From Krasilnikovozyma curviuscula (Eukaryota > Basidiomycota > Tremellomycetes > Cystofilobasidiales > Mrakiaceae), in NCBI GenBank assembly GCA_014825775.1, contig MVAQ01000015.1, forward strand, positions 123,722 to 187,721: DNA of 64,000 nucleotides, written 5' to 3'. Made by a program: the position numbers and the translations under genes. The notes below the pieces were generated by a model. The model had not been told where the DNA came from, did no database searches, and saw only the letters and a list, made by a program, of their open reading frames with translations. Below are positions 11,198 through 22,870 of the stretch, piece by piece (the first letter of the stretch is position 1; each line of letters begins with the position of its first letter).

Positions 11198-13447
11198 TCA
11201 GCATGCAGAGGACGACAAGTAAACAAAACAAAGGGTGGTTGCTACGACAAGAACGTTCCGAAATGAGGAAGATGGCGTGATGGCAAGAGAACCTGAAGTT
11301 GCTGTAGTCAACATGGATGCTTCAGCTGCAGCAGATGAGATGGATATCGAGACTTGAGAGGCGACAGCTGAAGCTCTTTGGGATGCGTTCATAGTTCTAG
11401 GAAGGAAATTATTTTAGGTTAAGCTCCGTTCTCTCAAAAGCGAAGTTCACGAAGACTCACGCAATCGAGGCCAGCGGAACCCTAGCGCTATAGAAGGATC
11501 CATTGCCTAATCCCTGGGTTTGGACAGCAGCTGGCCAAGTATGACTAGCATTATAAATATAGCTTCCGGTACCAAAAGTAGGTGTAGGTAACACGTAGTT
11601 CGGCAACGTTGCGAGGCTTGTTGGTTTCGAAGCTTGGGCGGAAGCTGCGATGGCATGAATGGCAGATGAGTTTGTAAGTGGGTAGAGGCCGATAAGAGGA
11701 GCTTCAATGGAGTCGATTCCAAGGAAGAAGATTGAATACAAGGTCGAGAGAAACGCTGTTCCAAATTGCCAGTCAATCCCATCGATGGCTGCTGGGGTTC
11801 CTACAGGCCAAGCATAACACTCTAGAGAATTGGTAGAGATTTGGCTGGCAATAAACGAGGATGAGGGAAGAACGTATGCTCGTGAACTGGATCAAAGGTA
11901 GGCATCAGCTATACGACACCGGAGATACTGCAAATATCGTTGCGTACCCAAACGTGAACTCAATTCCAGCACTGGTATCACAAGGGACAATCCACTGTAC
12001 AGCAGAGTCACCGGACCAAGCAATGCGACTGCCACTGATTTGTGAGAAGATTGCAGCAACACTGGCAAGGAGCTTTCTCAGTTTAGTGGGTTGAGTATCG
12101 AAATGAGAGAAGAGACCTACTCGGTGACTTGCCCATAAATTCCACTAGATCCTGCATCAAACATAGCAATACTAGCATTGTGCGTCTGGCTGGGATAGCT
12201 TGGCGTCGGTATAATGGTAGTGTTTCCACCATTGGAGCCGATGACTGTAATAGAAGCCAGAGTGGTAGCCCACCAAGCATATTCGTCCTCGACGTCCTGC
12301 TGGGCAGCTGAATCAGAGTTCGAAGGTGGGAATGTTGTCACAGGAAGCCATTCGATCAACGACTGATCCTTAACAACGGTACTGTCGACAGCTCCAAGAG
12401 TGAGTGACGAGTCTCCAGCTGTTGTGTCCAAATGGAGGGCAAATACTGGATAGGCGAGTGATGGGGAAAGGGTAGATAGTGATTGAAGGAGTGGAAGTGT
12501 GGAGGTGTTAGCTGCAGGTGATGGGAAAGCTGACAGCCTAGGAAAGCCAAGTCCAAGTAGTCCCGTTGCATGTTGTGATGAGAGCGAAAGCGTCGTCGTC
12601 GTGATAACACCTGAAGGACACAATAAACAAGTCAGGATGGAGTCGAGAAGGATTCGATATTCAGTCAGCGTATTAGTGGGAGACAACATACCAAATATCT
12701 GCTTTGGGGCGATCAGTTGATCACTCCACTGCACTTTCTCCCAAGCTGCCCAACCAGAAGCTGTAGATCCATCACCAAAACCCCAAGACACTCCAGTTCC
12801 ATTGTTGTTATAGCTCTGAAACGTCGAACTGGTGTCAGGGTTGTAGAGCGACAGTTTAGTGTCAGCCACAACGGTTGAGGTTGGGTCCAAAGGAGTCAAA
12901 CTGGTGAGAGATGTACAGGCTGTCGAAGTACATTTAGTGGAAAGTAACAGAAGGTCTGAGGAACCTGTATCAAGAGACCTATAGGCCCCCAAACGAAATT
13001 ATCAGCTCTCAGTTTTCAGCCTCAGGGGTCAGCTTCAGGGGTTGAGGTTGAGCCCACACGATCGGAAAACACGCAGCAAGCAAGGTTTCAACAAAGTGAT
13101 GAGAAGCCTGGTGATACTCACAGATAATAGGTCGTTCCTGCAACAATCAGAGGGACTACATATGTCTGACTTGTGGTGTCAAACCCTAGTCCCTCGTACG
13201 CTGAACCGTTTGGGAGTGAATTCACGTCCCTCTTTTCCTGGGTTTCACTACCTTTGCTGCTCCTTCTTCCCAGTCGACGAGGTAACCCATCATTCGAGGA
13301 TATCTGCTGGAGAGCGACCTTCCCTCGTGTCGGATGGAAAGCCGAGTTGGGCAGTTTGGGGCTGGGTGACGGCCTAGCTGAGGCAGGGGCCAAGTGAACG
13401 AGCAACAGGACAAGGAGGGCTGCCAGGGACGACGGCAACGAAAGCAT
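11198..13447 (-). CDS. Secreted aspartic protease (peptidase A1), probably GPI-anchored
   Basis: The start at 13447 gives a clean signal peptide (MLSLPSSLAALLVLLLVHLAPASA). The ATG at 13510 would put 21 polar residues before it and is less likely. The first catalytic motif is DTGSSDLLLL, completed across an intron. A flap-like WGFGDGSTASGW follows, then GLLGLGFPRL. The second catalytic site is MFDAGSSGIYG: Asp is kept but Ala replaces the usual Thr/Ser of DTG/DSG. VPCDT and ECYAWP supply the Cys pair near the C-terminal lobe, with FLSTLYSIFFLG close to the end of the fold. A Ser/Ala-rich stalk and hydrophobic tail (VLVVATTLCFVYLSSSAC) suggest a GPI signal. It would act at the cell surface. 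About five introns. Confidence 0.85.
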
Positions 13448-13883
13448 GCTGGACTTGATTATGCTTATGAGGTCGAAGTATCCGTCTGAAGCATCTCTTT
13501 CGCAGAGCAAGGGACCAAAAATTCAAGCACTTGTGGAAGTTACAGACTTAATAGCTGCGCGCTGCTGTAGAGACCTGTGCGACCGATGGCCACAACTTCA
13601 AAATAGCAGCTGATGAAAGCCCCATATTCAGACTGGTAATAAATAGCAGGAACATCGAAGGGCATAGAGAATATAGTTCGTCATGTACAATCAGGACCAC
13701 TACACTACCAGCGGACAAGTACAAAGCGTACAAACATCACCAATAAAAAGTTCGAATAATAGCTGTGACGGATTTGAAACGCAGAGTTCTATTTACAGGG
13801 GCTGCTAGTGGAAGCGAAGAAAAGTAACCTTGGGACGAGTGTCTTAATTGGAAGAATGATGCGGATCGCCTCGTTGAGCTCTC
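13448..13883. other. Intergenic between PAS-GATA factor and aspartic protease
   Basis: Both neighbours are on the minus strand, so this is the protease promoter and the 3' region of the GATA gene. I see no supported gene or clear element. Confidence 0.4.
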
Positions 13884-16800
13884 TCAACCAGCGTTGCCGT
13901 TGGTAGGACTACCGTAGTAAGATTGGTTCCCGGAGTGGAAGGCACCGAGCGAATTGGTATCGTAATAATCGCCGTAGGGACCATAGCCATACGATTCTTG
14001 ACCGTTTTGGAACTGATCATCTCCACCTGGAGCAGCCGACGACGAAGCTTCTTTTGTTGGCGTCGTGCTTGAAGATTCTGAGACAGACTGCTTCTTTTTT
14101 GAAGATTTCTTATCCGTTGAAGATGACGCAGCGTCGGCCTTTTTTCGAGGTTTGGTACGACCCTCCTTTTTGGCAACTGCTCGCGCATATCGGAGACCAC
14201 ACTGGCGACACCAGCAGGCAAGAGGTCAGTACGACGTTCCAGAACAGCTCAAGACTCAAATTCTCAGGCTTACAGCATTGCAGAGATCTTTCAGACCAGA
14301 CGATCCCTTTCTCCACTCTGGACTCTCCAACAGACCACACGACGCACAGCGATCGACGCCTGCTGGAGGTTTTCCACCATTCCTGATCTCCCTCGCTCTT
14401 TCCCTCTTTTCAGCAGGAATCTTAGATTCCAACGTGTCAGTTTTCTGCTTCTTTGCCGGAGGAAGCTTGCTGGCAGCTCTCTGAGCTGGATCTTGAGTGG
14501 GAGGAGGAGGTGGTGGTAGAGGCTGTTGTGGTACAGTAACATCAGAAAGACGAGGTGCAGACGGAAGCGAAGGTGAAACAGCAATCTGGACTGATGGATG
14601 AGAGTGCGAGTGGTTGTCGCTCACACCGAGAGAGTCGTGGGACTGCGGTGCTGCTTCCTGCGGGTGATGGTGATCCTGCTGAGGGTCATGATGGTGAAGG
14701 CGCCGATGCTGCAACTGTTGTTGATGTTGGTGTGGGGAGAGCTGCTGCGGTTGATGTTGTTGTTGAGAAGGAGGGGGAGGGTGTTGATGATGGTAAGGTT
14801 GAGCCAAGAGGTTGTGATCAGGAAACTGAGGTGAATGGAGATGTGGTGAGTGGTTATGGGGCGACGGCATTGGTGGTTGAGCGTGCTGTTGATGTTGATG
14901 CCATAGGTTGCCATCATCTCCATAATGAGCTGCATTATTATACTGCATAGGACTCTGGTTTTGATTTTGATGCCACAGCGAAGCTTGTCGTTGCGCCTCA
15001 TACTCATGCTGATTTTGAAAGGGTGGGATATGATTATAAGTAGGGTATCCATAGGGTATTTGACTATGAGGATCTGGTAGAGCTTGGGATAAGCCGTATG
15101 GATTATGTTGTAATTGCGGATGCTGAAGATGAGGCTGGTGATTGTAGGTGTTCAGCGGAGTGAGCATTGTTGTTTGGAAACAAGCTGAGCAAGCAGAGGA
15201 GCGAGTGGGAAATTTTAGTGAGAAGGTATTCGCCATAAAAAGCGAAGTTGAGCTCACCAAAAATCAAAGTACCGTAAGGTATGAACACGCCCTCAATCGT
15301 CCTAGCACAGCCCTCCGTATAAAGAGTATGCTTGGTCCTAAACCTCCTCGTACAGCTCGTCTTCGCATCCGAGAATTGACTGCCGTTGAGTGGATTGAGA
15401 GAGAGTTCCTTCAACAGCTTCTGGAAATCTTCAGCCCAATACTTTCCATCCATTTGGGGTATCGATGGGTCCTGATTTTCGGCCATCTGACGAGGCGGCG
15501 GGTGAGATAGGAGGATGTCATGAGGAGAACTGGCGAGAAGTACTTGAAAAATTCGATTCGGCGCTGAATTTGACGCAATATGTCAGAAACAGAACAAATA
15601 GGTCGCATGACGAAGGCAACTCACGATAGGACAACCCCATTGGTACTGGTTCCAGGGGAATTTGACTAACTTGGTCCCACAGCAAATTTATCATCTGGAA
15701 ATCACAATTGAGCGTCAGAAACAACGGTTGTGATTACAGTATACCGATCCATGGTACTCACATTTTGTGTGATGAACGGTGTCCCACACCTAGAGCAATG
15801 ACAAGGGGGCAGCAACAGAAAATGTCAATATATGCATGATTTTAGAAGCGTTTGAACCAGAGAGAACGCTTACCAGTTTGTCCAATCTGACTTCTGGTCT
15901 TCCCTGTTGTCGCTGCTCGGATTCTTGTCCTCGATGGCATGAAAAAAGGCAAGCAGCATCCCCTCACTACACCAATTCAGGACCAAGTCAATTGCTATAT
16001 AATCTTCATCCGTAGAGAACTGGAATTTGTCACTGATTTCATGAAGGCAAAACAGAAGAAGTCAGCACAAGCCTGGAAACGTCGCCAAGAAACCAACAGG
16101 CGAATCCGGCTGCCTTCACTAGTGTAGTGATGACATCTTTCCCACAGAATGGTGTAGGATGACCAGTGACCAAGTTCGAGGCGAGGATGAGATGGTTTCT
16201 TACGCGGGGTACTCTGGTTCGGCGCAACCCAGGATTTTCCTTATTCTCATGAGCCGAGCATAACGGATTCTGTACAACAGCAAGAGAAGATGAACATTGG
16301 GTTCGAAGTACAGAGAAAGCATGAGACCTCACCTGGTAACGCTGCCAAATAGAGTTCCACTATCAGTGATCCCTCGCAGGTCGACTTTCGCTTGTTCCAG
16401 CTCTTCGGCTTCATTGAAAAGTCAGCTGGAGGTCTCTCACCGAGATGATGATAATACTCACGATGGATATAATCGAACACACTGGTTCCCAGAAGCTTGT
16501 CGTGTTCTTCCTTTGTGTGGTGCTGGAGAACGGGGTCGAGGTAAAGAAATCGAAGGTCGGCGGTCATCAATGCCCTGCAAAATGTCACCCAAAGGCAGAA
16601 AGTCCAACATCTCCAAGTCAGTAGCCCAATCCAATATTCAATTCAGCATCCAACCTTAGTCCAATGACTGGTTAACGTACCAATCTGAGAACGAGGCGTG
16701 CAAAACAAAGGCAGCAGAGAGCTAAGCGTCCCGTGGTCCCACACACAGAAACGAAAAAAATGGCCGGGCAGCACTTACAGCATCGTACTTTGCCAATCTT

Positions 16801-16968
16801 GGGAACCAAAGCTTCCCCTTCGAGCACTTTCCCAAAGCCAGAGCCGTCTTGAGGTGCTGACAGAGGGGGTGCCGTCCCACTGGACTCGGGGAGAGAGGGC
16901 GTCTGCGATTCTATTGGGGCTGCTGCTGCACCGTCGACAGATTTACTGCTGCTGCTGCTTGGATCCAT
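13884..16968 (-). CDS. PAS-domain and GATA zinc-finger transcription factor
   Basis: Exons from ATG 16968 (MDPSSSSSKSVDG) to a stop at 13884 join into one protein. The PAS-like part reads TADLRFLYLDPVLQHH, GTSVFDYIHPEELEQAK, GTLFGSVTR, DYIAIDLVLNWCSEG, LLAFFHAIED and DAKTSCTRRF, then EGVFIPYGTLIFAC across an intron at about 15185-15260. Next comes a His/Gln-rich stretch (about 14600-15170), then a GATA finger, C-x2-C-x18-C-x2-C: CASCGLLESPEWRKGSSG, then LCNACGLRYARAVAKK (about 14170-14350). A basic Lys-rich segment follows. The x18 spacing with ESPEWRKG is the type seen in fungal white-collar-2-like GATA factors, but I cannot name the ortholog. It is inferred to be a nuclear DNA-binding regulator. 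An alternative start is ATG at 17093. Two or three short exons near 16100-16300 are unresolved. Confidence 0.8.
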
Positions 16969-17199
16969 CGTTGGACGAAGACAGCCTGCCTGAACCAGAG
17001 AAGAATCCAAGGGAGCAGCTTGAGGTGAATCCTGCTCAGGCAAAAACTGAAAACCTCGAGCTTGACGGTTGCAGCGCAGAAGATCGACCACAATCATGAT
17101 CGAAGGCGCAAGGAGGGCAATCTTGCTTTCAACGCCCAGTGTTAGCAAAGTCCTTTGCAGCTCCCAAAGATGTACGTCATCGTATAAAAATAAGACCTA

Positions 17200-19212
17200 T
17201 CACATCTGGAACTGTCCAGCTGCGTGGGCCTCCTTCAACCAAGCTTGACATTGCTCTATAGAGCCGCCAGGGTGGTCTAGTGACCATGTAACGACCGCAT
17301 CTATCATCGGCCGTATCCACTTTCCAGCTTTAATGCCCAAGCACTTCTGGATATCCACGCCCTGGTTTCGAACGTAAACCGGATGCCAGTCAGCGTTGTT
17401 TTGTGTGGTCGGCGGGCGTAGCAACGGCTTGACTTACATTCATTAACGGAGGCGCCTCGATCGCTCTGATGAGATCCATGTTGATAACAATGTCAGCGAA
17501 TTTGTTGTAAGACTTAATCACCTGTGACACGTTTGAATCTCAAAGCAGCAATTTGAATGAATAGATCAGCTCCAATGATCAGTTCTTGAAAGTCACGATA
17601 AGGACGCTTACTTGGACGCCACGTTCCTGCGGTGGTGTCCCACATAGTTTCAACCTCACAAATGAGAGCCCAGAGCAAAGAGTTCTTCCAGCTCACTTGC
17701 GCGGCGTTAACTGTTGCTTGATGAATAAAAGGTTGCCGGAGGATGTTTCCGATCAAGGATCGAGGTGAGGAGGGTGAGAAAGACGTGATGGTTGGGAGTG
17801 AGAGTGCCGAAGCTGCCTGGAAGAGTTGTAGAACAGCTTTGGTTTCGTTGTTGTTGAGCTAAAAATAAAAATGAAAGTCCAAAGTCGGTTTTGATTTGAA
17901 AGATTAAGGTGAGGAACGGGCGATTTGGCTCACCTTGACCGCATCTCGAATCATCAACTCAACCGCTTGAATAGGTTTCTTAAGTTTCACTATCAGATGC
18001 CTGTATGGAAATACACAACTAGCCAGCAGCATCGTTTTCCTCCAAGTAACATCCAAGTCCTCCAGAAGCACAGGATGCAGCGCATCATCGTGCGTCGCTG
18101 CGGCGAATCTGGCGATGATCTGGGCGCAAGCTTTGGATGAACTTGATGCACCCTTCTCTCCTTCTACTTTACTTTTATCTTTTTCCGGTAAGCTGAAAAT
18201 CTCCTCCATCAGGTTAAGATCGACCATCCATTCAACAGACTTGACTCCCTTCTCAACGTTCTTCTCGGAGAGCATCTTCTCAACTTCAATTCCAACTCTT
18301 TCTCGACTGACTCTGTCTCTCAACCCCGCTTTAATTTCCGGCAGCTGAACAGTATCTCTGATTTCGTGATCGATGGTGAAGCCGTACCTGGAGGCGAACC
18401 GAAGACAACGCAAGATACGAAGGGGGTCGTCGGTGAAGGTTGTTGTGGATGGGAGTGGTGTTCGAACGAGTCCGTTGCCTAAATCTTGGAGTCCTTTGCC
18501 GGTATGATCTTCAATTTTCTTGGAGTGGACATTATAGAACAAAGAGTTGATGGTGATGTCTCGTCGAAGGGCATCTTCCAGTGGAGTTCCGAATTCCTGT
18601 AGAGGGAGGTGATCAGTGAGGGCGCTACATTCACAATGTCGCAGGTACTCACCATACCACTTGGAATTCTGTTTCCATCGGTATAAGTTTCTTGTCTCAG
18701 ATTTACATAGTCGATATCGAGACCAAGGATGACCTGAGTTGCAGTTTCCAAATGCTTTGACTGTTCAGGGTTCGACCCAATCTTCGCTAGGTGACCTAGC
18801 TGGATTTCAGGATGATGTTTAACCAAGAATTCGTTGAACTTCTCAGCGAATGGGTGACCATAGTGGTGAGCAAGAGCTATGTCGATATCATGTGAAGGTA
18901 AATTCAAGAGCTTCAGGAGAAAGCATTTCAAACGTCAATTTAGAAACAGTGGTGAAATGGGATCCGAATTCGGCTCACCTTATCCCTGACCCATCCTCCA
19001 GCAATCCTACATTCAACCTGAGGCTCTGATGGGAAATTCTGAGCTACGTGAGCTCTGTACTCCTCGAGGAAGCCACAAAACTGAGCTTCTTTCTCGTTTA
19101 AGCTGATTTCTGCTCCAGCGTATGCCATGAAACGACGAAACAACAAAGGACGATGGGTGGACCAACGACTGATTTGAGATATATGATGTGAGATCGTTGT
19201 CTTCGGGAGCAT
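17200..19212 (-). CDS. CCA1: CCA-adding tRNA nucleotidyltransferase
   Basis: The enzyme adds CCA to tRNA 3' ends. Class II signatures are in order: GGWVRDK (nucleotidyltransferase G-G-x-V-R-D), HDIDIALA (metal-binding D-x-D), RRDITINSLFYN, and DDPLRILRCLRFASRYGF, followed by a helical C-terminal body with SLLWALICEV and HPGGSIEQCQAWL near the end. Five or six introns. The first 28 residues are Arg/Ser/His-rich without acidic residues (LPKTTISHHISQISRW) and look like a mitochondrial presequence. Met29 (19128) starts MAYAGAEIS and would give a cytosolic/nuclear form, as known for yeast CCA1. It is divergent from the SWAP-type gene, with 152 bp between start codons. Confidence 0.93.
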
Positions 19213-19364
19213 CCAGCGTGCTCCGATTTTTTTAGATTTCCTAGAGCAGGTGCTGGTTGCAAGTCACTTCGACTTTTTTCTTTGCGTCAGACAGAACTCA
19301 GGTCTCAGTATCATTTTACGACACGACACGAAATTCCAGGTGGTATTCAAGGAATACAACCTCA
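19213..19364. promoter_or_regulatory. Shared promoter interval, CCA1 and SWAP-type gene
   Basis: Only 152 bp separate the two divergent start codons, so both promoters must lie in or overlap this interval. No TATA box is visible. Confidence 0.6.
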
Positions 19365-20952
19365 ATGGCACCCACAGGCAAGGGGAAGTCGTCGAGAAGA
19401 GGGTTCGAACGGACCGACAGCTTCTCGCGGGATTCCTCGTCCTACGCTTCGACTTCAGCAACAGCCTACAATGGTAGATACCACGACAGCAATGATCCGT
19501 TTCCAGTCTACGACGGCAGATCAGATAGAACGCATTACCCACCCCCAACTGCCCCTCCTCCCTCAGCGCTGAACATGGACGAGCTGCAACGACCCGAGGG
19601 CCCCTTCGTACAAGCTTTTGAAGCCGATCTGCGGGCCAACATGCGACTAGGAATGGAGATGGAAAGGAGAGAAGGGAGTTCGAAAGGAGTGGGAAGACTG
19701 ATAAAATGGAAGGGCATGGCTGGAGGTGGTGCGACCACGGCGTTTGATGCTGATGTTGAAGACACGCTGATTGTATCAGCAAGTGAGGCCGCGTTGGCTG
19801 AAGCTGGGTCTCCAAATACCGATGTTGAGGCTGATGGAACAGATAACAGAGGTCTCTGGGTGGATAGGTAAGGCATACTTCTGTTCATATATCGCCTCAC
19901 TAACTTGTGTGGTAGTTTAAGAGGAAGGATTGTGGATGGTTCCAGATCTGCTAGGACTCATTTCCCTCTTACACTTAAGCATGGCTTTTTGTTGCTTCTA
20001 TTTGAAGGTTCCCTGAGCTGTTCACGATTCAAGTACCAGATACCTGCCAAAAACTGACGGTTCGTTACTGCTACTGCTTTCAGATACTCAGCACTCCTTC
20101 TTTTACCCTCACTCGACTTCCTCCAAATACCGACGTCACAATCGCATCAATCTGAAATGTTTGAAGAAGAGGATGGATGGAGTAGTATTCCCTCAGACGC
20201 TGAGGATATGTTCTTCTTCTCCGGTGATGAGGCTGATGAGATCGACAGGAAGAAGAAGCGTAGATTTATGGATGAGGAACGAGAGAAGCGATTGAATGCT
20301 CTCAAGGAAAGAGATGGACCTGAAGAAGTCGTGCTGACGGGAATGGAGGATTGGGGTGGAGACGATGAAATTGTAAACAATGTCACTACATCCGCCTTGA
20401 CACTGCTGGCCTGACCTTGCTTCTTTAAAAATGTAGCCGTCAGAAGATATCCAGCTGCTCATGAAACATACTCTCAAAGCACTTTCATCATCTCCTATTC
20501 CAGCTGTTTTAGAAATGAGGATCATTGCCAACCACTCGAGAGACAGTCGTTTCGCTTTTCTGAAGGGCAGATGGAAAAATACATGGGAAACCCTCAAACA
20601 AGACCTCGAACAACAACATCTAATGGAGAAGGAAGAGCAACATAAGTTGAAGATTAAGGAGAAGGGCTTGGGAATGCTTGGTGGGTATGGCGATTCAGAT
20701 GAGGAGTCTGGTAGCGATGATGAAACCCTATTAGTGGAACCAACTACTCTTGCTTCGGAATCAGCCTCACCATTGACAACAACTGCTCCTGAAGATGCTT
20801 CTTCTTCAGCACTGGATCATACGACGACAGGAGAGGATGATCTTGTGGTAGATGACGAGGCTAAGAAGCGGCGATTAGAAAAAGCTAAAGAATGGGCGGC
20901 TAAGCGTAGGAAGCTGGACCTTTATCCAGTATCAACCTCAAGTGATACCTGA
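19365..20952 (+). CDS. SWAP-type splicing regulator (DRY_EERY-like N-domain and SURP-like module)
   Basis: Exons 19365-19867, 20084-20372 and 20437-20952 give about 435 residues. After a polar start comes GRLIKWKG, then DVEDTLIVSASEAAL, then GLWVDRYSALLLLPSLD, where the Asp-Arg-Tyr motif is rebuilt across intron 1. GWSSIPSDAEDMFFFS and DEEREKRLNAL follow. This order (G-x-x-L-I-x-W ... D-R-Y ... D-E-E-R) matches the N-terminal domain of suppressor-of-white-apricot proteins. Downstream, LEMRIIANHSRDSRFAFLKG resembles a SURP module. The tail is acidic and then Lys/Arg-rich (EAKKRRLEKAKEWAAKRRK). The inferred role is regulation of pre-mRNA splicing in the nucleus. Intron 1 is 216 nt, about three to four times the local norm, and carries an internal splice acceptor. 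The family call comes from motif order only. Confidence 0.72.
19868..20083 (+). other. Long intron splitting the DRY codon, with an internal acceptor
   Basis: The donor GTAAGG follows GTG-GAT-AG. The distal acceptor CAG at 20081-20083 restores AG-A TAC (Arg-Tyr). A proximal acceptor TAG at 19913-19915, preceded by CTAAC, gives a 48-nt intron, the usual size here. That route reads 46 open codons and stops at TGA 20055-20057. Full retention stops at once (AGG TAA). Confidence 0.6.
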
Positions 20953-21280
20953 TAAATAATTTTATGTCTTCATTTTGGGTGTCAAATCAGGCTATTCGAC
21001 AACTTCGCGTCGGGCTCCCCACTCACTTTCACATGTTCATGCCAGTGGCGCATAGTACAACCAATAAACATTTCTCATTGACCGTAAGGGTGAACTGGTC
21101 TAACCCTGTATACTCTGGGCTGTCATCTCGTGGTGGTCTCAACGTAAAACAAATTTCGGTGTTTTTTATTTGCCCCGCTTTGTCGACGCAAGTTAGCCGG
21201 TTGTTCTCTCGACAACGGCCATCATCTTCAAAAGTCACCTACACAGATTCACGGCCACTATTAAACAAGAAACAAGTAGG
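20953..21280. other. Intergenic before the carnitine carrier gene
   Basis: It is the 3' end of the SWAP-type gene and the promoter of the carrier gene, both on the plus strand. No further gene is supported. Confidence 0.4.
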
Positions 21281-22870
21281 ATGAGTAGTTCAGAAGCAGA
21301 TTTCGCTATTGAGGAGGAGAAGCAAACGTCAGGTCGGTCTTCGCCCAAGCTTGTTTCGTCGCACACGTTGACTTGCCAAGCTGAGCCTTCTGTCTTCTTT
21401 CTAGGAGGAGTCAAGGCTTTCATAGCAGGAGGTGTAGGAGGTATTAGTGCTGTACTTGTTGGTGAGTTGCACTGGTTCCCTTTCTATTTAACTCTTCTAT
21501 ACAGAGGTAACTGACATTTCTGTTCAACGCCAGGACACCCATTCGATCTAACAAAGACAAGACTGCAAACCGCTGAGAATGGTGTTTATACTGGAGCTGT
21601 TGATGTTGTCAAGAAGACTTTGGCTAAGGATGGTGTCAAAGGGTTCGTTCTTTCCATTTTCTGTTGGATGCCTGCTGCTGAAGGTCTTTGACCAGTAAAT
21701 TATGGGAGTGTTCTGACTTGTTCTCGTTCCAATTTACTCTTCATAGAATGTACCGTGGTATGGGTCCACCCCTTGTAGGAGTAACGCCAATCTTTGCCCT
21801 CTCGTTCGCGGTCAGTTGATCGATCAAAACGTTTCGTCCTTACGGCCGGCCTTCACTCATGCTATCTTCGCTTCTTCTGACACTATTTACATTAGTCATA
21901 CGATGCTGGAAAGCAAATCGTCTATGCAATGACTCCTTCGAGAAAAAACCAGGAGCTTTCGTTAGCTGAACTTGCCTTTGCTGGATTCTTTTCTGCTGTT
22001 CCCACGACTTTGGTCACTGGTCCCGCGGAGAGAGTCAAAGTTTTACTTCAGGTTAAATCCCGTTATGTTTATTATTTACAATAGTATCTTGCTGACGAAC
22101 AACTTGCTCCCTGTGAACAGATACAAGGCTCAGGTGCCGGAAAACCGCAATACTCTGGCCCGTTGGATGTCGTCCGTCAGTTGTACAAAGAAGGTGGACT
22201 GAGATCGATCTTCCGTGGAACTATTGCCACGTTAGCTAGAGATGGTCCTGGTTCAGCGGTGTAAGTGCCCTCGTCGCATTCGTTCACATATTGCTTCCCT
22301 GATCAGGTTTGCTTACTCTGCCAGGTACTTCATGGCTTATGAGGCTATCAAGAAGGGTCTTACACCAAAAGGATCTGATCCGAGCACGCTGAACTTGGGT
22401 ACTGTGATGTTTGCTGGTGGAATGGCCGGAATCAGCATGTGGTAGGTCTTACCAAACCTATGTGTTGCTCCCACTGGATCCATACTAAGTGTATCTTTCC
22501 TTTTTTTGCTCCTCTAGGTCGATAGCTATTCCTCCTGACGTCATCAAGTCCCGACTCCAATCCGCACCTCACGGAACGTACTCTGGCTTCCTAGACTGCA
22601 CGCGAAAGACTGTTGCTGCGCATGGTGTAGGGGCACTCTTCAAAGGACTTGGTCCAGCAATGGCAAGAGCATTCCCAGCTAGTGAGTCCTGCGTGCCATT
22701 TCTCTAAGAATACTTTGCTGACGACTAATTTTGCGATTGCCGTTGCGACAGATGCTGCGACTTTCCTGGTGAGTAGCTCACGTCTTCTGTCGATTCCTTC
22801 GCCTCGCTCATTCCGTCTTGTTTGGTTTTAGGGTTACGAACTTGCAATGCAAGCCATGGATAAATTCTAG
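21281..22870 (+). CDS. CRC1: Mitochondrial carnitine/acylcarnitine carrier
   Basis: Ten exons give a carrier of about 300 residues. All three signature repeats are present: HPFDLTKTRLQ, GPAERVKVLLQIQG and IPPDVIKSRLQS, each P-x-D/E-x-x-K/R. Other family blocks are AFIAGGVGGISAVLVG, GMYRGMGPPLVGVTPIFA, FAGFFSAVPTTLVTGP, SIFRGTIATLARDGPGS and GLGPAMARAFPANAATF. These fit the CRC1/SLC25A20 group, which exchanges acylcarnitine for carnitine across the inner mitochondrial membrane for fatty-acid oxidation. Exon starts were fixed by frame: 21405, 21534, 21747, 21896, 22121, 22325, 22518, 22752 and 22832. The ninth exon (22752-22768) is only 17 nt. It ends GYELAMQAMDKF. Confidence 0.93.

Noticed and set aside
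14256..15260. A stand-alone GATA gene starting at 15260
   Set aside because: The first codons of that frame are intron sequence; the acceptor at about 15184 links it to the upstream PAS exons, giving the family-typical IFAC junction.
19264..19815. A 183-codon minus-strand open frame
   Set aside because: It is antisense to exon 1 of the SWAP-type gene and crosses the shared promoter. It has no recognisable motif.
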